A stretch of 64,000 bases of DNA from Spinacia oleracea (taxonomy: Eukaryota > Streptophyta > Magnoliopsida > Caryophyllales > Amaranthaceae), in assembly GCF_020520425.1 (NCBI RefSeq), contig NC_079491.1, positions 5,939,143 through 6,003,142 on the forward strand, written 5' to 3'. This document shows, piece after piece, positions 18,225 to 31,900 of this stretch. The stretch's first letter is position 1; each line of letters begins with the position of its first letter. The translations under genes and the position numbers were made by a program. The notes under the pieces were generated by a model. The model made no database searches. It was not told where the DNA came from and saw only the letters and a program-made list of their open reading frames with translations.

Positions 18225-18800
18225 CGATCTAATAAGATTTCTAATTTTTTTTGAATTAAAAAAGTCGAGTGTCACGAAGATAAATAATTAGGTGCCAGAT
18301 AGATATATTTTAATTAATTAATTAATTAATAAATAATATATAAAACTCCATCCAAAATCAAATACTCTAATAATTAAAAAATGAATCTAAAATAAAATTC
18401 AATCTAAAATTAAACACTAATCTAATAATAACAATATATATAAATGAGGCATATTTGCTGAATTATTAGAGCGCAACGTAAGAAATCTAATGATTTCGGC
18501 CTTAATGAAAAATAAGATTTCTAATATATTTTTGAATTAAAAAAATCAATTGACACGAAGATAATTAATTAGGTGCCACATAAATATTTTAATTAATTAA
18601 TTTCTAATTTATACAACTTCATCCAAAATAAAACACTCTAATAATTAAAAGCTAAATCTAATATAAAATTCATCCAAAATCAAAGACTAATCCAATATTA
18701 GAGCGCCACGTAGAAAATGTTTAAAACTAAATCTAAAATAAAATTCATCCAAAATCAAACATTAATCCAATATTAAAGAACCCGTAGAAAACCCAGTGGT
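18225..18800. repeat. duplicated AT-rich units with GAGCGCCACGTAG motif
   Basis: A block starting GATTTCTAAT, then TTTGAATTAAAAAA, GACACGAAGATAA and TTAGGTGCCA occurs near 18227 and again near 18512. Each is followed by AAACTAATCTAAT-type tracts and a GAGCGCCACGTAG or similar motif, which recurs at about 18700 and 18982. This looks like local amplification of one dispersed repeat whose class I cannot name. Confidence 0.5.
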
Positions 18801-18845
18801 TTCAGCCAATGAAAAAAAAATCAAAATTATTTTCGAATTAATTAA

Positions 18846-18956
<111 letters not shown>

Positions 18957-19049
18957 AAGGGGTGTTTTTTGGAGAGCATTCGGAGCGCCACGTAGGATTT
19001 CCATGTCATCAAACAATAATATTATTAAGATTTATTAAAAAAAAAAACT

Positions 19050-19370
19050 CCATAAATAAAGACCGATAAAAGATAACTAGAGATAAAGATAAACAAAACT
19101 CCGTAAAAGATAATAAAAGATAAATAAAAACCGATAAAGATAATAATAGATAAAGATAAAGATAAAGATAAATCAGTAAAAGATAATAAGAGAAAAATAA
19201 AAATAGATAAATAAAGAATCGGTAAAAGATAATAAGAGATACGTTTTGAAATTTTTAAAAGATAAATAAAACTCAGTAAAAGATAATAAGAGAAAAATAA
19301 AAATAGATAAATAAAGACCCGATAAAAGATGATAAAAGATAAATTTTAAATTTTTTAATAGATAAATAAC
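19050..19370. repeat. GATAAA-rich minisatellite-like array
   Basis: Variants of AAAGATAATAAGAGA and GATAAATAAA recur irregularly across about 320 bp, with AGTAAAAGATAATAAGAG seen three times. The array is purine-rich on the plus strand. Confidence 0.6.
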
Positions 19371-19555
19371 TACTCGTTAAAACGGTCATACTCATCGATT
19401 ATAAAAACAATCACTATTCTAACTATCACTTACATTTGTAAAAAAATCTCATACAAAAAAAAAGAAAAATTAAACTGTGCAAATCTAATTACTAATATTA
19501 CACATATACAACTTTATCCAAAATCAAACATTATAATAATTAGAAAATAAATCTA

Positions 19556-19645
19556 AAATGAAATTTAATCTAAATCAAAAACTAATCTAATCTTATCTTA
19601 AAATGAAATTTAATCTAAATAAAAAACTAATCTAATCTTATCTTA
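19556..19645. repeat. 45-bp tandem duplication
   Basis: AAAATGAAATTTAATCTAAA and the following AAACTAATCTAATCTTATCTT occur twice in direct succession, with one base difference and a one-base length change. Confidence 0.7.
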
Positions 19646-19962
19646 TTTTTATATAGATAGGAGTTTTATTTGAAGTTAATAATTTAATAGAATTATTGAT
19701 TTAAGGTAGAAGCCAGTCCAAAAGACCGAGTCTGTAGTACAGTCTGTGTACACTTGTGCCACTCCTCCCCCCTTCGTCTTCTTCGCTCCCTCCCCCGCAA
19801 TTTGCACATTAAAAATTCAATCTTTTTCTTCACCATTCTTAACTTTAGACGATAAATTTAAACTACAGGACAAAATATTGAGATCGTGTGCATGTCAATT
19901 GATTGTTCGACGGCCAAATTCTACGGCGGAGAGAGAGAAATTGAGTTTTGGAATCCCTTACA

Positions 19963-22900
19963 ATGGCCGCAATTTCGGAAAAAACGACGCCTTTGATGGC
20001 TTCTGCGGATGATCCTGATGGTAAACCTATGGCGGAAGTGATCAATTCTGAACTTGATCATTCAACATTGTCTACCAAAGGTTGATTTTCCCTCTCTACT
20101 TGATTTTTAGTTTGATTAATTTATCAAAAGTTCGGAAATTTTGTGATCATCTGATGTTTTTTTTGTTTCTTGTTATACGTGTGAAATATCCAATCCCTAA
20201 TTTCAAAAATATGACGCTTTCTTACCACTTTTTTTTGGATGATTTTTTTTTAATTTTTTTTGGTTTGAACTCTGGACTTCCAGTTGAATTTTACAGCATG
20301 AGAAAGTATTGTATGAATTTTGTTTTTATCAAAAAAATTTGAACTTATTTTACAGAAGAGTTATAATCCTGCCACAATTTTGTGCTCGTTTGATTTTACA
20401 AAGTGTGCCGACTCCCCTGTTTTCCAGTTGTAGTTCCAGGTTATTGACTTCTTGCTGTGGCATGAAATTGAGTAAGGATTATTGTTCAAACAGGTTGATT
20501 ATCCCTAGTTTAGATTATTTCTTTTTCCCCAAGGTATCATCTGATATCGAGCGAAGGGGAATTCTCGAATGCTACCTCCATCCGGATTTAGTTGTTGCAT
20601 TGCTAGTATCAATTATTTGCATTTTCACAAATAAGTGTTCCTATTGGATATTTGGAAGTATGGTGCCATGGTGATACTACTTTGTGATGGAGAACCTTCA
20701 GCCACTATTGGCAATAAGTCTTGTAATGCAGAATTGTGATAGGACAATCTGATATACTTGTGTAAGTTGTTTTTGTTTTTGTCCTATAGAGTCTCAATCG
20801 CCTTTCACTTGCAATAACAATAATAAGCACACCATACTAATAATTTTCGTACACAAATAAGTTTATTTCAGAAAAATAATTTTTTTCCAGATAAAATAAG
20901 TTCATATAGTTCAGTTAAGTTTAGATAAGTTCAGATAATATAAGTTCAAATAAAATAAGTCGAATAGAACGGAGCCTAAGATATGATGCGTGGATATCAT
21001 TTTCAAAATTTCTTTTCATGAATCCCCGCCCTTGTCATGGCTTTTTGGTTGTAGGGTCATCTCTTTGTGTTATTTGTTACTTGTATGGTAGTTGATGTGT
21101 CCTCTCTGATCTTTATTGCGTGACCTGTACTTAGTAACAACCGAAACATACTAAAAATTGTTGGGTTGTCATGTTTGTTTAAAGTATAAAACCCTGCTAC
21201 AGGATGTGCTTGCCTAATAGATGCAAGCAAACTTATCTCATTGTCAATTATTTGTTTGCTTGATAAGATCCAACTTATTCCAACCTGCTTATCAAATCAT
21301 TTAATTTACACTTCTTTAGAAAACCAGCATACGGAAGTTTTACCTTAGGCTGGTTATTGTTTGCATTCACTTGATTGATCCGGAAACCTTATTGGTTTAC
21401 CCCTGCAGGCACCCATATTATGTCAAAAGCTTGGACCACCCACCCTCTGGACCCTCTATCTGCAGCTGAAATCTCAGTTGCAGTAGCAACTGTGAGGGCA
21501 GCCGGTAAAACACCCGAGGTTGGTTGTTAGACATTTTTCTTTGATTGAAAGTTGTTTAATTCTGCTTACTAAGAAAAAGAAAAGTCTTTGGAAATTTCCT
21601 ACTGATCCCTTTATGCTTGCAGGTTAGAGACGGAATGCGGTTTATTGAAGTGGCTTTGGTTGAACCAGAAAAACACATTGTTGCATTAGCTGATGCTTAT
21701 TTCTTCCCTCCTTTCCTTCCATCATTAATTCCAAGAACGAAACGTGGACCTTTAATTCCTAGTAAGCTGCCTTCAAGAAGGGCTAGACTCATTGTGTACA
21801 ACAAAAAAACAAACGAGACAGGTGTATGGATTGTAGAGCTGTCAGGAGTACATGCAGTGACTCGAGGCGGTCATCATAGGGGAAAAGTTGTCTCATCAAA
21901 TGTTATCCCGGAGGTGCAACCTGCAATGGTATATTTGCCTCCAACTCCTTCATTGAACCTCTGCTTTGCTTGGTTCTTACATTCTTTCTTTTTTATTCTA
22001 GGTTGAAAACGTGAAGAGCTACTCAACAAAATGAAGATCAATTTGAACTTCTGCAAAATTTGTTGGCGTAGCTCATGATCTGAGTTTCTACTGTGCTTAT
22101 TTTTGTATGAAGACTATGTTTTTAGCTGGTATTTTATCATCTTGAGGCTATATCTAGAAATTCTGTGTTAATCAAGTACCGTTTGTTTGTACAAGCTTAA
22201 GTACTTGGGGCCATGATACTGTTAGCTCTTAAATATGCAAGATGTCTGTTCTGTTAATTTTGGTTGTTTTAAGATTCATTGTCTGGGATAAATTGCTAAG
22301 TTCATGCCATTGTTTTAAATGTTTTGGCGAATTGATTGTTCATTTCATCTTATATTTGATCATAGTTAGATACTTCAATTTATTTCAGCATGCGTCTGTA
22401 TTCATCCTCATACATACATAACATTGCATGGGGGTGGCCAAAGCCTATTCCAGAATCTATGTTTACTCGTTTTTGCTGCAGCGCAATTTCGCTTACTAGT
22501 CTTAACAGTAGAAGATTTGTGCATGCTCAAACTTCTGTTATGTCCTTGCAAGACTAAATTTAATGTTTTAAACGGATAATATTTACATATTACCAAAAAT
22601 TGGTCTCGTCTGTCATTATTGTTGTTAGTCTTTTGCACTGCTCTTACAATTTAGTCCCTAGTAACTAGTGATGGTTGTGTGCTATATGTGAAGGTTTTGA
22701 CGTACTGAAATATCCGTACTTATTGAACTTTGACTTGAGTGTTATCAACTGTTCGAACTTCAAATATCTAATAAAGCAAAAGGAATTTTTTTGTATCTTC
22801 TTTGAGATACAAATTCCATAAATTTTGTTTCATTAGTGAATACCCTGATTTCACTCCAGATTTCTAACTTTCAACTCTAGATGGATTTTATAACAGTGTT

Positions 22901-25900
22901 AAATTGGTTAGCTGGATTGTAAGTTAAGTCAACTACCTTTAGATTTTGAGCAGGAACCGAGCTTCTTAGTGAAAAGCTCTGGTTTGATGTTTTCCTTTAG
23001 TGACCTAGCTCTAGAATCTAGATCATGCTTTGACTTTTATGTTATCTTTTCTTTTCTATGTTAGGATGCTGCAGAGTATGCAGAATGCGAAGCTGTAGTG
23101 AAAGACTATCCTCCTTTCATTGAAGCAATGAGGAAGAGGGGAGTTGAGAATATGGATCTAGTGATGGTAGATCCTTGGTTAGTTGAAATTTCACATCATT
23201 TCTTTGTTGTATATAAATTTGGAACTTTGGCTGTATCTCTTTCTTTATCCTTATGCTTGAAACTCTATTATAGGTGTGTTGGATATCACAGTGAAGCAGA
23301 TTTACCAAGTAGGAGACTTGCGAAACCACTTATATTTTGTAGAACGGAGAGTGAATGCCCGATGGAGAATGGCTATGCACGACCTGTTGAGGGCATTCAT
23401 GTTCTTGTTGATTTGCAAAACATGGTAATTCTTGAGTTTGAGGATCGCAAATTTGTCCCCCTCCCATCTGCAGATCCTTTGAGAAACTACACGTCGGGTG
23501 AGACTAGAGGTGGAAATGATCGTAGTGACGTGAAGCCCCTCCATATACTTCAGCCCGAAGGCCCAAGCTTTCGTGTTGATGGGTACTTTGTTCGGTGGCA
23601 GAAGGTATATATGTCTGTGTATTTCCTATCTATGAACTGTTCTATACCAAAAATTGACACATGCTATTCTTCAATTGATTGTTTGCAGTGGAATTTCCGT
23701 GTAGGTTTTACTCCTAGAGAAGGCTTGGTTTTATATTCTGTGGCATATTTAGATGGTAGTCGAGGTCGGAGGTCTGTAGCTCATAGACTGAGTTTTGTTG
23801 AGATGGTTGTCCCGTATGGGGACCCACACGAGCCACATTACAGAAAAAATGCATTTGATGCTGGTGAAGATGGCCTTGGAAAAAATGCTCATTCTCTTAA
23901 GAAGGTAAAGAACCTCTTTTCTACCTACTATTCCCCTAATATAGGTGCCAACTTACTCACCTCCGACCATTTTTTCTCTGACATACGTGTTTTACCAGGG
24001 ATGCGATTGCCTAGGCTTTATTAAATACTTTGATGCTCACTTCACAACTTTCACTGGGGAGGTAGAGACAATCGAAAATTGTGTTTGTCTACATGAAGAA
24101 GATCATGGGATTTTATGGAAGCATCAAGATTGGAGAACTGGTTTAGCAGAAGTTAGGAGATCCAGAAGGCTCACTGTTTCTTTTATTTGTACAGTTGCTA
24201 ATTATGAGTATGGGTTCTATTGGCACTTTTATCAGGCAAGTAGACATTGTCTTTGTTGTTCAACTGTGTCCAAATAGCTAGGTTTCTTTGTTCACTCTTA
24301 GTGATGCATTACCACAAGGATTCTTTGTTATTTTGATGACCAAAAATCCTCCTTTATGTGATAATATACTGGATTAGTTATTGAAAGGTTTTGTTTACAT
24401 TATACTTGTCAATTTTGGAGCTTGCTATTCCTAGTTTCTATTTCTTTTCCATGTGGATTCCAGTTCTCTTCTGGTACTCTGTTAACAGCAGGTAGTTAAA
24501 GCTATTTTCTCATGGTTCCATTCACCTGTTTTCTGACTTTGAATTTTTCGTATATAGGATGGAAAAATCGAAGCAGAAGTTAAACTCACCGGAATTCTCA
24601 GCTTAGGTGCCATTTCACCAGGAGAGTCCCGAAAGTATGGTACAGTTATTGCCCCTGGATTGTATGCACCTGTCCACCAACACTTCTTTGTCGCTCGTAT
24701 GGACATGGCAGTTGATTGCAAGCCTGGGGAGGCACTTAATCAGGTATGCTGCTGTCAGATATTTCAATTCATTGCTTAATGGATGGGTGCATGAATTTTG
24801 TTGATGCAGTTACTGGTAGTCATTGGATGGTCTCGAATTACATGTAATGGCAAGACGTGAAAAATGCATGTTTAAACTTTGTTGCTCGAGTAGAGTACTT
24901 CAGTTCTCTATGATGTACTTTGTGACGGTGATATCATTTCAGCTTCCTTAAAGTATTATCCTCTTCAAGTTTAAATAAGAAGAAAATAAAAAACCTTTTC
25001 TATTTAGGCCTTTTCCTTATCTGTAACTTTTGCGTGTGTGTGCGCGCAGTAGAATAAATGTAACACCCCAACCCTTAATTTGGGTGGAGCCAATTGTCAC
25101 GAAATGAGCATCTTGGACCAATAACTGGCCCCACATACCACCACAAGTTCTTCCAGCGCATTTTGTCCTCACTCATGCGCACCCCGGAAAACTTCTTAGG
25201 AGGTCACCCATCCTAAGATTACTCCCAGCCAAGCACGCTTAACTGTGGAGTTTCTTGGAATACGGGCTCCCTAAAAGAAATGTGCACCTTGGTGGTATAA
25301 GTATATAGAACATTGAGTCCTTTCAAAGCAAAGCAAGGGGATTATGATCACCCCCACTTAGGATCGCAACAGCCTGGAAACTGAAATCCAGCCTTAGGTT
25401 GGAAGTTGCGCTAGGTGACTAACCTTGGATCATAAATCCACAGAATCAGTTCACTGATGCAGAGCTATAGGTTTTAGTACTAAATTGGTTAAGGTTAAAT
25501 AAATATTAGGATCTTTAAAATGAATTAATTAGGAATTAAAACTTGGAAAAGCCGGTAGTGAGATTGAACAACGTTTATCATGCTTTTATGTGCTATCTAT
25601 TTTGGTATTTTATTATGTATTTACATGTTAGTATTTTGTGTTGTAGATGAGTTCTATTCCCTACTTGCCTAGTTACGAGAATATACTTGAAGAATTTGAT
25701 GCTTGGGTATAGGGAGAAGAAGTATGGTTAAAATACATAAAAGATTCATATGTATTACACTCGTTAAATACGAAGTATATGAAGGAATTAAGATAGAGCC
25801 TATGTCCCCTCATGCATCTACAAGAAACCAAGAAGAGTACCTAGAAATAAAGGAAATGCCACTACCAGATTTGTCTAGTGTAATTGAATGCTTTTGTGCT

Positions 25901-28900
25901 TTCTGTTAAGGGGAAAAGATTGATGTAGTGTTGAGTGACAATGAGGAAACCCTCGGCAAATGCCCTCTTTTGGGGGAGGAAGTTAAGGGAATTTTTAATT
26001 AGGAATTGTTTTGAGTTATGTTAAAGAACCATGAATCGAATTATAGTTTGAAATGTTAAACGTATACTTACTCTAAAATAAAATTTAAATGATGGTTGTT
26101 ATTTGTGATGAATTTGAATACCTCTGTATGATTTTATTTTGATTTATATGTGATGATTATATGTTTAGAATTCGTAATAATGGGGTAAGGGGGGTAAGTA
26201 ATTAGTGGATTCTTTTCTTGTGGTAGATGGAGGATCACCCAATGTACCCCTACAACCTAAGAATGGAAGCACATGAGGACATAGGAGACTACGTAGAAAG
26301 AATAGGAGACCGTTGTGATGATTGGGGAAATCACATAGGAGGCTTCAACAACTATAACATATCCTCTAGAAGAATAGACGTCCTACTTAAAACCATCCCA
26401 CGCTATGAGCCTTGGGTCCCCATTATTGAAATGTACAGCGATGTTCTCACAAAGGAAGGGGAGACCAACCCAACCAAATATAGATATGAGGGTAGATGGA
26501 TCCTTAATCTCGAGTATGTGGCAACGAGATTGATGGAAGCTTGGTCGGAGTGGGAATATGAGGACGAGATGGGGGAAGTGATCGATGTGGAACCACCTAT
26601 GCTAGAGGATAAAGAAATGGGGGTGAGAGGGATGAGGTGGAAGAGGATATGCTAGAAGATCCCCCAATAGAAGAAGTACCCCTAGCCGAAGAGGAAGACC
26701 CTGAAGAGGAAGACCTCGAAGAGGATATGACTACATATGTTTCATGAGTGACCACATGATCTCACTAATTGTTCACTTGTCTTCAAGTCTCTTCGAAATC
26801 TCACTCATCGAACTCTTCTTCAGGGTCTTCTTATTCGAGGTCTTCCTCTTCGTAGTCTTCAGGGTCTTCTTATTCGAGGTCTTCCTCTTCGTAGTCTTCC
26901 TCTTCAGAATCTTCCTCTTCTCTTTTGCTAGGGGTACTTCTTCTATTGGGGGATCTTCTAACATCCTCTTCCACCTCATCCCTCTCACCTCCCGTTTCTT
27001 CATCCTCTGGCATAGGTGGTTCCGCATCGATCACTTCTCCCATCTCGTCCTCATATTCCCACTCCGACCAAGCTTCCATCAATCTCGTTGCCACATACTC
27101 GAGATTAAGGATCCATCTACCCTCATATCTATATTTGGTTAGGTTGGTTTCCCCTTCCTCTGTGAGAACATCACTGTACATTTCAATAATGAGTACCCAA
27201 GGCTCATAGCGTGGGATGGTTTTAAGTAGGACGTCTATTCTTCTAGAGGATATGTTATAGTTGTTGAAGCCTCCTATGAGATTTCCTCAATGATCACAAC
27301 GGTCTCCTACTCTTTCTACATAGTCTCCTATGTCCTCATGTGCTTCCATTCTTAGGTTGTAGGGGTACATTGGGTGATCCTCCATCTACCACAAGAAAAG
27401 AAGACACTAATTACTTACCCCCCTTACCCCATTATTACGAATTCTAAACATATAATCATCACATATAAATCAAAATAAAATCATATAGAGGTATTTAAAT
27501 TCATCACAAATAACAACCATCATTTAAATTTTATTTTAGAGTAAGTATACGTTTAACATTTCAAACCTACGTTACTCCGACACTTCGTCTGACGGCGTGT
27601 GTCGGTGTCGACACGACCCGACCCGCGACACGACACTCGACACGTGTCCGGGGAGGTGTCGACACCGGTGTCGAAAAAGAGTCCGGAATGCAGTGTCGGA
27701 ATCGGGTGGAGAGAAGAAAAGAGTAAAAAATTTCAAAACCCTAGATCTAGCAATTGGAGGTCGGGGAAGGCGGGAGAAGAAAAAATATATTAGGGCTTTT
27801 GTTGGTTAAGAAAAATCGACCAACATGCACTCTTTTATTCTTGTTTTCATCGATTATTCACTTCTTGTATCAGCCATGGATATTGGTGTCTTCTTCCTTC
27901 TTCCCGTTAGTTTTTCCGTTTTGTGCGAGTGGTGGTTGACTGATTGAGTGATTGGGCTTTGTACCTTTTTTCTTTTTTTTCTTTTTTTTTTACCCTTAAT
28001 AAATAAACTACGGAGTAGGTTGTGGGTTTTGTGGGGAAGTGGAACACCCACGTGATATCTTTACCAAAAAATCTCAACTTTCCGCTTTTCTGATTTTTAT
28101 TTATTATTATTTATTTTTAAATTTTTTTTTTAACTTTTAAACCCTCTAGGACTGTTCAATTTTATCCATTTTTAAACCCTTTTAATGATCTTCTATCGTA
28201 ATTTTAAACGTTATATTTTTTTTTATTATTTTAACTTTTGATCTTCAATTTTTTTTATTTAATAACCATTTTATATTTTTATAAAAAGTGTCGATTTTTT
28301 ACCCGACACTTTATAAGGGACCCGTGTCTAAAAAATAAGTCAAGACACTCCTTTGACCGTGTCGGAGTGTCGGTAAATATTTGGATCGGAGTGTCAGATA
28401 CTCCGACACCCGTGTCCGACACGACACCGACACCCGTGTCTGAGCAACATAGTTTCAAACTATAATTCGATTCATGTTTCTTTAACATAACTCAAAACAA
28501 TTCCTAATTAAAAATACCCTTAACTTCCTCCCCAAAAAGAGGGCATTTGCTGAGGGTTTCCTTATTATCGCTCAACACTACATTAATCTTTTCCCCTGAA
28601 CAGAAAGCACAAAAGCATCCAGTTACACTAGACAAATCTGGTAGTGGCATTTCCTTTATTTCTAGGTCCTCTTCTTGGTTTCTTGTAGATGCAGGAGGGG
28701 ACATAGGCTCTATCTTAATTCCTTCATATACTTCGTATTTAACGAGTGTAATACATATAAATCTTCTATGTATTTTAACCATACTTCTTCTCCCTATACC
28801 CAAGCATCAAATTCTTCAAGTATATTCTCGTAACTAGGCAAGTAGGGTATAGAACTCATCTACAACACAAAATACTAACATGTAAATACATAATAAAACA

Positions 28901-31900
28901 CCAAAATAGATAGCACATAAAATCATGATAAACGTCGCTCAATCTCATTAGCGGCTTTTCCAAGTTTTAAATCCTAATTAATTCATTTTAAAGATCCTAA
29001 TATTTATTCAACCTTAACCAATTTAGTCCTAAAACCTATAGCTCTGGATCAGTGTACTAAAACCTATAGCTCTGGTATAAGTAGTACATTGAATCCTTTT
29101 AAAGCAAAGCAGGGGGATTACATTAAAATCCTCCCCTCCTGTAGGGTTTTGTTACAACCTTTCCACCTCCTATAAGTATTGAACCCCTGACACTAGTGAT
29201 GGAGATGTAGGTACTAACTGGTGCTCCAGCCTCCACTTCTTTACTCTCAATGATCTATAGCTGCCTCTTTTGAATTGTTGCTGGCCTCTCCATGTATATT
29301 GGATGGAGATATTCTCGACCTTTCTTCTTTACTTCATTCAGATTATTTTTATTGGTAAAGTTTGTATAAAAAGAAATAAGAAAGAAGTGTACGCAACTAA
29401 ATGAACATTTTTGATTCATTATATTATAATCTAAAGCTAAAAAAAACCCGAGGTATTTGGCTCCAGTGGATATGGGTGAGGAATGAAAGGTGATTGCTTA
29501 TGGGAATTGGCAATGAGCTTCCATTTTTCCTTTATTAAGTCATTCTAAAGACCTCCATGCCCTTGTTTATTGTGCGATCTCATGTTTGCAAAATCAGTAC
29601 ACTGCATAAGTTTTCTGGGATAGATTGTTGCAAGCAGGACAGATTCAAGCTGAAATTTCTGCTGCCAAGTGATATGCTCAAACTTGATCCTGCATCAGAT
29701 TAAGAATTTAAGATATAAATGTGAAATGGTTGAGTACACACTCTGATGCAGTGCTTTGATTCCTCTGCATTATTTCTCCCTCCACTTTAGCAAAGTACTA
29801 TTCTTTTTCTTGCTTCAGTAACTTTTTATGTTTAATTTTTTGAAAAATAAATAAGGGAAAATAAATTTATCATTGCTAATACACCAAACAAAAAAAAAAA
29901 TCTACCCTAATAAAAAACAGTTCTAGACACCATTACAAATTTCAACTTCTATTTTACTAATGGCTTTACTTCCATTCGGCTTTAACACCATGCCACATTT
30001 TTTTACCATGAATTATCATTGATGGAAAAACATCTTCCAGCTTTTCAATTTTGCAAACACGCAAAATTCTCACAATAGGGGAGACAATGATTCTCATCAT
30101 AGAGAAACAAATTACTCTCAGGAGATATCTTATAGGTCAAACAAATAAAATAAATGGAAGAACAATAATAGTAAAAAAAATTAGCCACTCCAAAGGAGAT
30201 ATCTTATGGCAACAGGGTTTGGTGAAGAGACGAGGGGCCAAGAAAATGTAAGTGAAGGCTTGCTAGACTAAGTTATATGCTAGTATTTATTTATTTAATA
30301 TGAAACGCAAGATATAAGTATGATAGACACTGAATGCCTTATGGCTTATTCTTCTACAGGTTGTTGAGGTGAATGTCAAAGTTGAAGATCCAGGTCAGCA
30401 TAATGTCCATGATAATGCTTTCTATGCTGAGGAGAGTATTCTGAGATCTGAATTAGAAGCAATGCGTGATTGCAATCCTTTATCTGCTCGGCATTGGATT
30501 GTAAGGAACCTAGACTTTGTATAGTTTATTGTTATTGTGTGTGCTCATGATCTGGCTATCTTTTCTTTCAAATTGCAAGCCCGAAAACTTCTTGTTTGTC
30601 TGACCTAGTATTTCATTCAATAGTTGTTTACTTTTCTGTCACTCCATTCCCAACACATAGAGATGATTCCAACGAACTAATTCTTAGCTAGCTTTGTTTG
30701 AGATACTAACTATAAGAAGAAGTGAAGAGGGAAAAGAAAAGCAGGAATGGGAAACAGAAGTTCAAAACCACTCTTCTATATTATAGTAGCTAGGGACCTT
30801 GCTTTGGTAGTACTTTTTATTTTATAGTTAATCTTTTTCTTCTAAATTATTTTTAGGTGCGGCGGGTAGAAGCTTTTGATGATATGTTTAAGTGTATAAC
30901 ACTAGATCAGATTTTATAGTTCTGACGGGTTTTGGTTTCTGTTCTGACGGGCTTTCGTTTTGGTTTCTGACGGGTTTTCGTTTTGGTTACATTCCTTTAG
31001 CACTTTGGTCACTATATGTTTTGGAACATATACCATGGATTCAACCCTCACTCTCTTTTGCTTGAAAATGCTTTTTCTTTTTTTCCGGACAGAGTGGAAA
31101 AGGATTATGTTAGTACTTTTTGTTGAATGTTTTAGTTTGGAACCTACTTCATAAGCTTAATTGACCTTCTTCCCCCTTGTAGGAGAGAAAATCCACTGGG
31201 ATATTTAATCATTCACAGATATAAATTTATCAATGTTATGCTTAAATGACAGATTGTTACATTTGCCTCTTTGTAGGTGAGAAATACTAGGACTGTTAAT
31301 AGAACAGGAGAGCTGACAGGATACAAGCTGGTACCTGGTTCGAATTGTTTGCCCCTGGCTGGTTCCGATGCTAAATTTTTGAGAAGAGCTGCTTTCTTGA
31401 AGCATAATCTTTGGGTTACAGAATATGCTTCTGATGAAATGTTTCCTGGAGGAGAGTTTCCAAATCAGAATCCACGAGTTGGTGAAGGATTGGCCACTTG
31501 GGTTAAGAAGAACCGGTCTCTGTCTGAAAGTGACGTAGTGCTTTGGTTAGTTCTTTTTCTTTACTTTCAAGGCGAACATTTCATTATAATAAAAATAAAA
31601 AATAAAATCTTTCAGCCTAATCCTTGTATTGGAGTATGCGTGTATATTCGTTCTGTTGGCATTGCACCCAATTTGAACACATCTTCTCTGTTCATTAATT
31701 AAAAAGGTAAATGAGCCGGAACTTTGTGCACACGTTTAGCAAATCAACTGCTATATGGTAGGAAGTTTTAAAGCTAATGGTAACTATTAGTTTGAAAATG
31801 TGTGGAACAGGATACCAAATTCACAAAGTGAACCAGCTTAGCTACATTTTGCATTGAACCCTTTTTTGATAGGACAGTGATACATGTAGCCAGCAATTGA

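Larger units (their letters stand above)
25456..29061. repeat. large inverted repeat, about 1.2 kb arms, in amine oxidase intron 8
   Basis: The left arm (about 25456-26727) recurs in reverse complement as the right arm (about 26815-29061), the latter interrupted by a hAT insertion at 27567-28452. The arms look well over 90% identical by eye. The central spacer is only about 90 bp. The outer ends share AGAGCTATAGGTTTTAG, duplicated in the right arm. Both arms carry the same open stretches and the same deduced peptides (for example MPLPDLSSV and [17 protein letters not shown]). The whole lies between 5S-bearing LTR sequence on the left and an LTR fragment on the right. Confidence 0.85.

Noticed and set aside
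26744-27209. Plus-strand open stretches rich in Phe/Leu/Ser opposite the Glu-rich region.
   Set aside because: They are the antisense of an acidic GAA/GAG-rich coding stretch; the composition explains the open frame.
30051-30251. 66-codon open stretch in amine oxidase intron 8.
   Set aside because: AT-rich, no domain, inside an intron between well-defined exons.
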